From: CAZPDM01 sp964585305
GTDB taxonomy: Bacteria > Planctomycetota > Uabimicrobiia > Uabimicrobiales > JABWCH01
Assembly (NCBI GenBank): GCA_964585305.1
Contig: CAZPDM010000127.1
Coordinates: 1-7,080, forward strand
Length of the DNA stretch: 7,080 nucleotides
Direction: 5' to 3'
Each line of letters starts with the position of its first letter. Within the stretch, counting starts at the first letter, position 1. Below are positions 5,527-7,080 of the stretch, piece by piece. The notes under the pieces are model-generated. The model did not search any database. It saw nothing but the letters and a program-made list of their open reading frames with translations, and was not told the origin of the DNA. Made by a program: the position numbers and the translations under genes.

Positions 5527-6732
5527 ATGAAAATAAATGTTATTTTTTTAAGTTTTATCTTATTGATGAGTAATATAACTATACTTCAAGCCCAATCNNN
5601 NNNNNNNNNNNNNNNNNNNNNNNNNNNNNNNNNNNNNNNNNNNNNNNNNNNNNNNNNNNNNNNNNNNNNNNNNNNNNNNNNNNNNNNNNNNNNNNNNTCT
5701 AATATGCTAGATGAGAAAGCAAAGTATCCTATTCCTGATTTTGCGTGTTATTTAGAAGGACGGACAATTTGTCTAGACCCTGGACATGGCGGGGATGCTG
5801 ATAAAATTGGCTATAAACGTGGTCCTTCTGGCAATCGAGAGAGCGAATCAAATTTAAAATTATGTCGGTATCTTAAAGATTTTCTAAAACAATGTGGTGC
5901 TCAAGTTTTAATGACTCGAGATAGTGATAAATTTGTTTCTTTAAGCGACCGTCCAAACATAGCAAAATTGAATAATGCAGATATTTTTCTTTCGATTCAC
6001 CATAATTGGTCGCCAAGATATACAGCGCAGGCAACAACAATTTGGTACCATGATAATCCAGATTATAACCCAGCAAGTATGGATGTTGCGAGATATATTT
6101 TTGATGAATTCACTAAGCAAATTCCTATGAATGAACTCGATCGAACAATGGGGCTAAAATCTGATTATTTTATTTATGACAAAGCTGGTTTTGCAGTTTT
6201 AAGAGAATTATCTCCTGAAATTCCAGGAGTTTTATGTGAACTTTCCTATTTCTCAAATTTAGAAACTGAATTAAAACTTCGTGATTCAGAATTTCTAAAA
6301 AAAGAGGCTTATGGCGTTTTTCTTGGATTAGCAAAATATTTTTATGCGGGCGTTCCCTATTGGAAAATACAAGATATTAGTAGTATAAACCAATCAAATT
6401 CACTAGTTCCTATAGAGCTTTCTAAAAATCAAAATCCAAAAGAAGAATTTAATATTCCCTCTGATACCTCCTTACAATTTACAATCAAGATTTATGATGG
6501 ATTGGAAGATCGCCAAGAATGGGGTTGCCATTTGGCAAGAATATTTGCAAAACACCTTATTGTTGAATTGAACCAAAAAACAATTCCTTTTGTTTATCAA
6601 GAACGCACAGGAATACTCACCTTTACAACACCTTCACTATCTTCAGGAAAACACTCTTTACAACTTTGGATTATTGGACTCAACAAAAACCACAACCATC
6701 CCAAAATAATTTATCTTTCAGCAAAGAAATAA
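5527..6732 (+). CDS. Secreted N-acetylmuramoyl-L-alanine amidase (Amidase_3), interrupted by an assembly gap
   Basis: Zinc amidases of this family cut the bond between N-acetylmuramic acid and L-Ala of the stem peptide, outside the cytoplasmic membrane, during cell separation or wall turnover. The N-terminus MKINVIFLSFILLMSN is a signal peptide, with likely cleavage near residue 22. The gap follows at once. Beyond it (numbering as if the gap were 100 bases, 401 residues in all), the catalytic domain spans about 75-285. The zinc ligands are His87 in CLDPGHGG, Glu105 in GNRESESNL and His158 in LSIHHN, and the catalytic Glu238 lies in VLCELSYFSN, so the enzyme should be active. Residues about 315-401 look like an Ig-type beta-sandwich (LIVELNQKTIPF, TGILTFTTP, SSGKHSLQLW), possibly for wall or protein binding. 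The true gap length is unknown, so total length, frame continuity and even joining of the two halves are uncertain. A strong terminator follows the stop codon. Confidence 0.88.
   Translation: MKINVIFLSFILLMSNITILQAQXXXXXXXXXXXXXXXXXXXXXXXXXXXXXXXXXXSNMLDEKAKYPIPDFACYLEGRTICLDPGHGGDADKIGYKRGPSGNRESESNLKLCRYLKDFLKQCGAQVLMTRDSDKFVSLSDRPNIAKLNNADIFLSIHHNWSPRYTAQATTIWYHDNPDYNPASMDVARYIFDEFTKQIPMNELDRTMGLKSDYFIYDKAGFAVLRELSPEIPGVLCELSYFSNLETELKLRDSEFLKKEAYGVFLGLAKYFYAGVPYWKIQDISSINQSNSLVPIELSKNQNPKEEFNIPSDTSLQFTIKIYDGLEDRQEWGCHLARIFAKHLIVELNQKTIPFVYQERTGILTFTTPSLSSGKHSLQLWIIGLNKNHNHPKIIYLSAKK
5598..5697. other. Assembly gap of 100 Ns
   Basis: There are exactly 100 undetermined bases, a usual scaffolding placeholder of arbitrary length. 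It lies directly after the amidase signal peptide and before the mature domain. The downstream frame happens to continue the upstream one at this length, which would occur one time in three by chance. Confidence 0.99.
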
Positions 6733-6768
6733 ATAAAAGCCATTGCAAAAATGCAATGGCTTTTATTT
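6731..6768 (+). terminator. Strong intrinsic terminator after the amidase gene, possibly bidirectional
   Basis: AAATAAAAGCCATTGCA (6731-6747) pairs perfectly with TGCAATGGCTTTTATTT (6752-6768) over 17 bp with a loop of four As. The stem begins within the TAA stop codon. The right arm ends in TTTTATTTGTTTT, giving a U-rich tail. The left arm is A-rich, so the complementary strand also reads a stem and a T-rich tail, and the structure could stop transcription from both sides. Confidence 0.92.
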
Positions 6769-6773
6769 GTTTT

Positions 6774-7080
6774 GGTGAGAAAACTTTGAAATTTTTAACT
6801 ATCTTTAGTCAATCTTTTATCATTGCTTGAACATAATAGCTGGAATATTTATATTTAAAAGGCACGTACTACCTATCAGTTTCCAGCATTGTTTAATAAG
6901 ATTATTTACTTGCTTCTAATTTTTATTTATCTTGTACTCTATTTTTCCAAAGCATGTTTATCAATTCTTTATGTAGGCTCGTTATATGCTTACTTTTCAA
7001 CGTATGCTGTCGCATTCGAAAGAAACCGATACATTTTTGTTAACAAAAGCTAACAAATACAGATTTAGCGATTGCTAAAA
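6774..7080. other. About 300 bases with no convincing gene
   Basis: All frames on both strands are closed within short distances. The longest ATG frames are two of 30 codons (6986-7078 on + and 6923-7015 on -), neither with a ribosome binding site. Visible structure is limited to a 7-bp inverted repeat GCTGGAA (6839-6845) / TTCCAGC (6881-6887) and another, TTTGTTA (7036-7042) / TAACAAA (7051-7057). A TTGAAC (6827-6832) with 17 bases of spacing to TATATT (6850-6855) resembles a promoter but is weak evidence in such AT-rich DNA. It may be upstream sequence for a gene to the right, or hold an unrecognised small RNA. Confidence 0.6.

Noticed and set aside
6923..7015. 30-codon minus-strand reading frame (begins MRQHTLKSKHI) at the right end
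   Set aside because: Too short, no ribosome binding site, and no family recognised; a transposase remnant was considered but no diagnostic motif is present.
7036..7057. Short inverted repeat TTTGTTA/TAACAAA as an attachment site or operator
   Set aside because: Only 7 bp, AT-rich, and no neighbouring integrase or regulator; likely to occur by chance.
6986..7078. 30-codon plus-strand reading frame at the right end
   Set aside because: No ribosome binding site and no recognisable composition or motif; it largely overlaps the minus-strand frame.

Overview
The window is AT-rich (about one third G+C by eye), bacterial, standard-code and tightly packed, with every gene on the + strand. It looks like a fragment of a draft or metagenome-assembled genome, because a run of exactly 100 Ns interrupts the last gene. 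The organism cannot be named from this sequence. A very large kinase-like membrane protein with TPR and PEGA-type segments, together with a secreted cell-wall amidase, suits a bacterium with a peptidoglycan wall and complex envelope signalling (for example the Planctomycetes/Lentisphaerae side of bacterial diversity, or a similar deep lineage). That placement is a low-confidence inference.

Layout: (1) 2-226, the 3' end of a GTPase gene, most likely obg. (2) 306-1205, psuG, pseudouridine-5'-phosphate glycosidase, with active-site signatures intact. (3) 1277-4636, a 1119-residue protein with a degenerate protein-kinase domain, a cysteine-rich zinc-type cluster, two copies of a DUF4388/PATAN-like segment, TPR-like helices, one transmembrane helix and a C-terminal PEGA-like domain. 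(4) 4727-5491, a nucleotidyltransferase-fold protein of unknown substrate. (5) 5527-6732, a secreted Amidase_3 N-acetylmuramoyl-L-alanine amidase with an Ig-like C-terminal domain, interrupted by the assembly gap at 5598-5697. (6) 6733-7080, a strong terminator followed by about 300 bases without a convincing gene.

Four of the five gene ends carry a clear stem-loop within about 80 bases of the stop codon. Only the last one (6731-6768) has a convincing T-rich tail; the others may be weak terminators, processing sites or 5'-UTR structures. The exception is the 35-base junction between the nucleotidyltransferase and the amidase, so those two are the pair most likely to be co-transcribed.

No multi-gene defence, CRISPR or mobile system is visible. 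The most unusual object is the 1277-4636 protein. Its kinase domain has lost the glycine loop, the helix-C glutamate and the HRD aspartate, lysine and asparagine, yet keeps the VAIK lysine and DFG. It therefore looks like a pseudokinase receptor or scaffold that joins a cytoplasmic sensor/assembly array to an external PEGA domain. The nearby amidase makes an envelope role reasonable but unproven.
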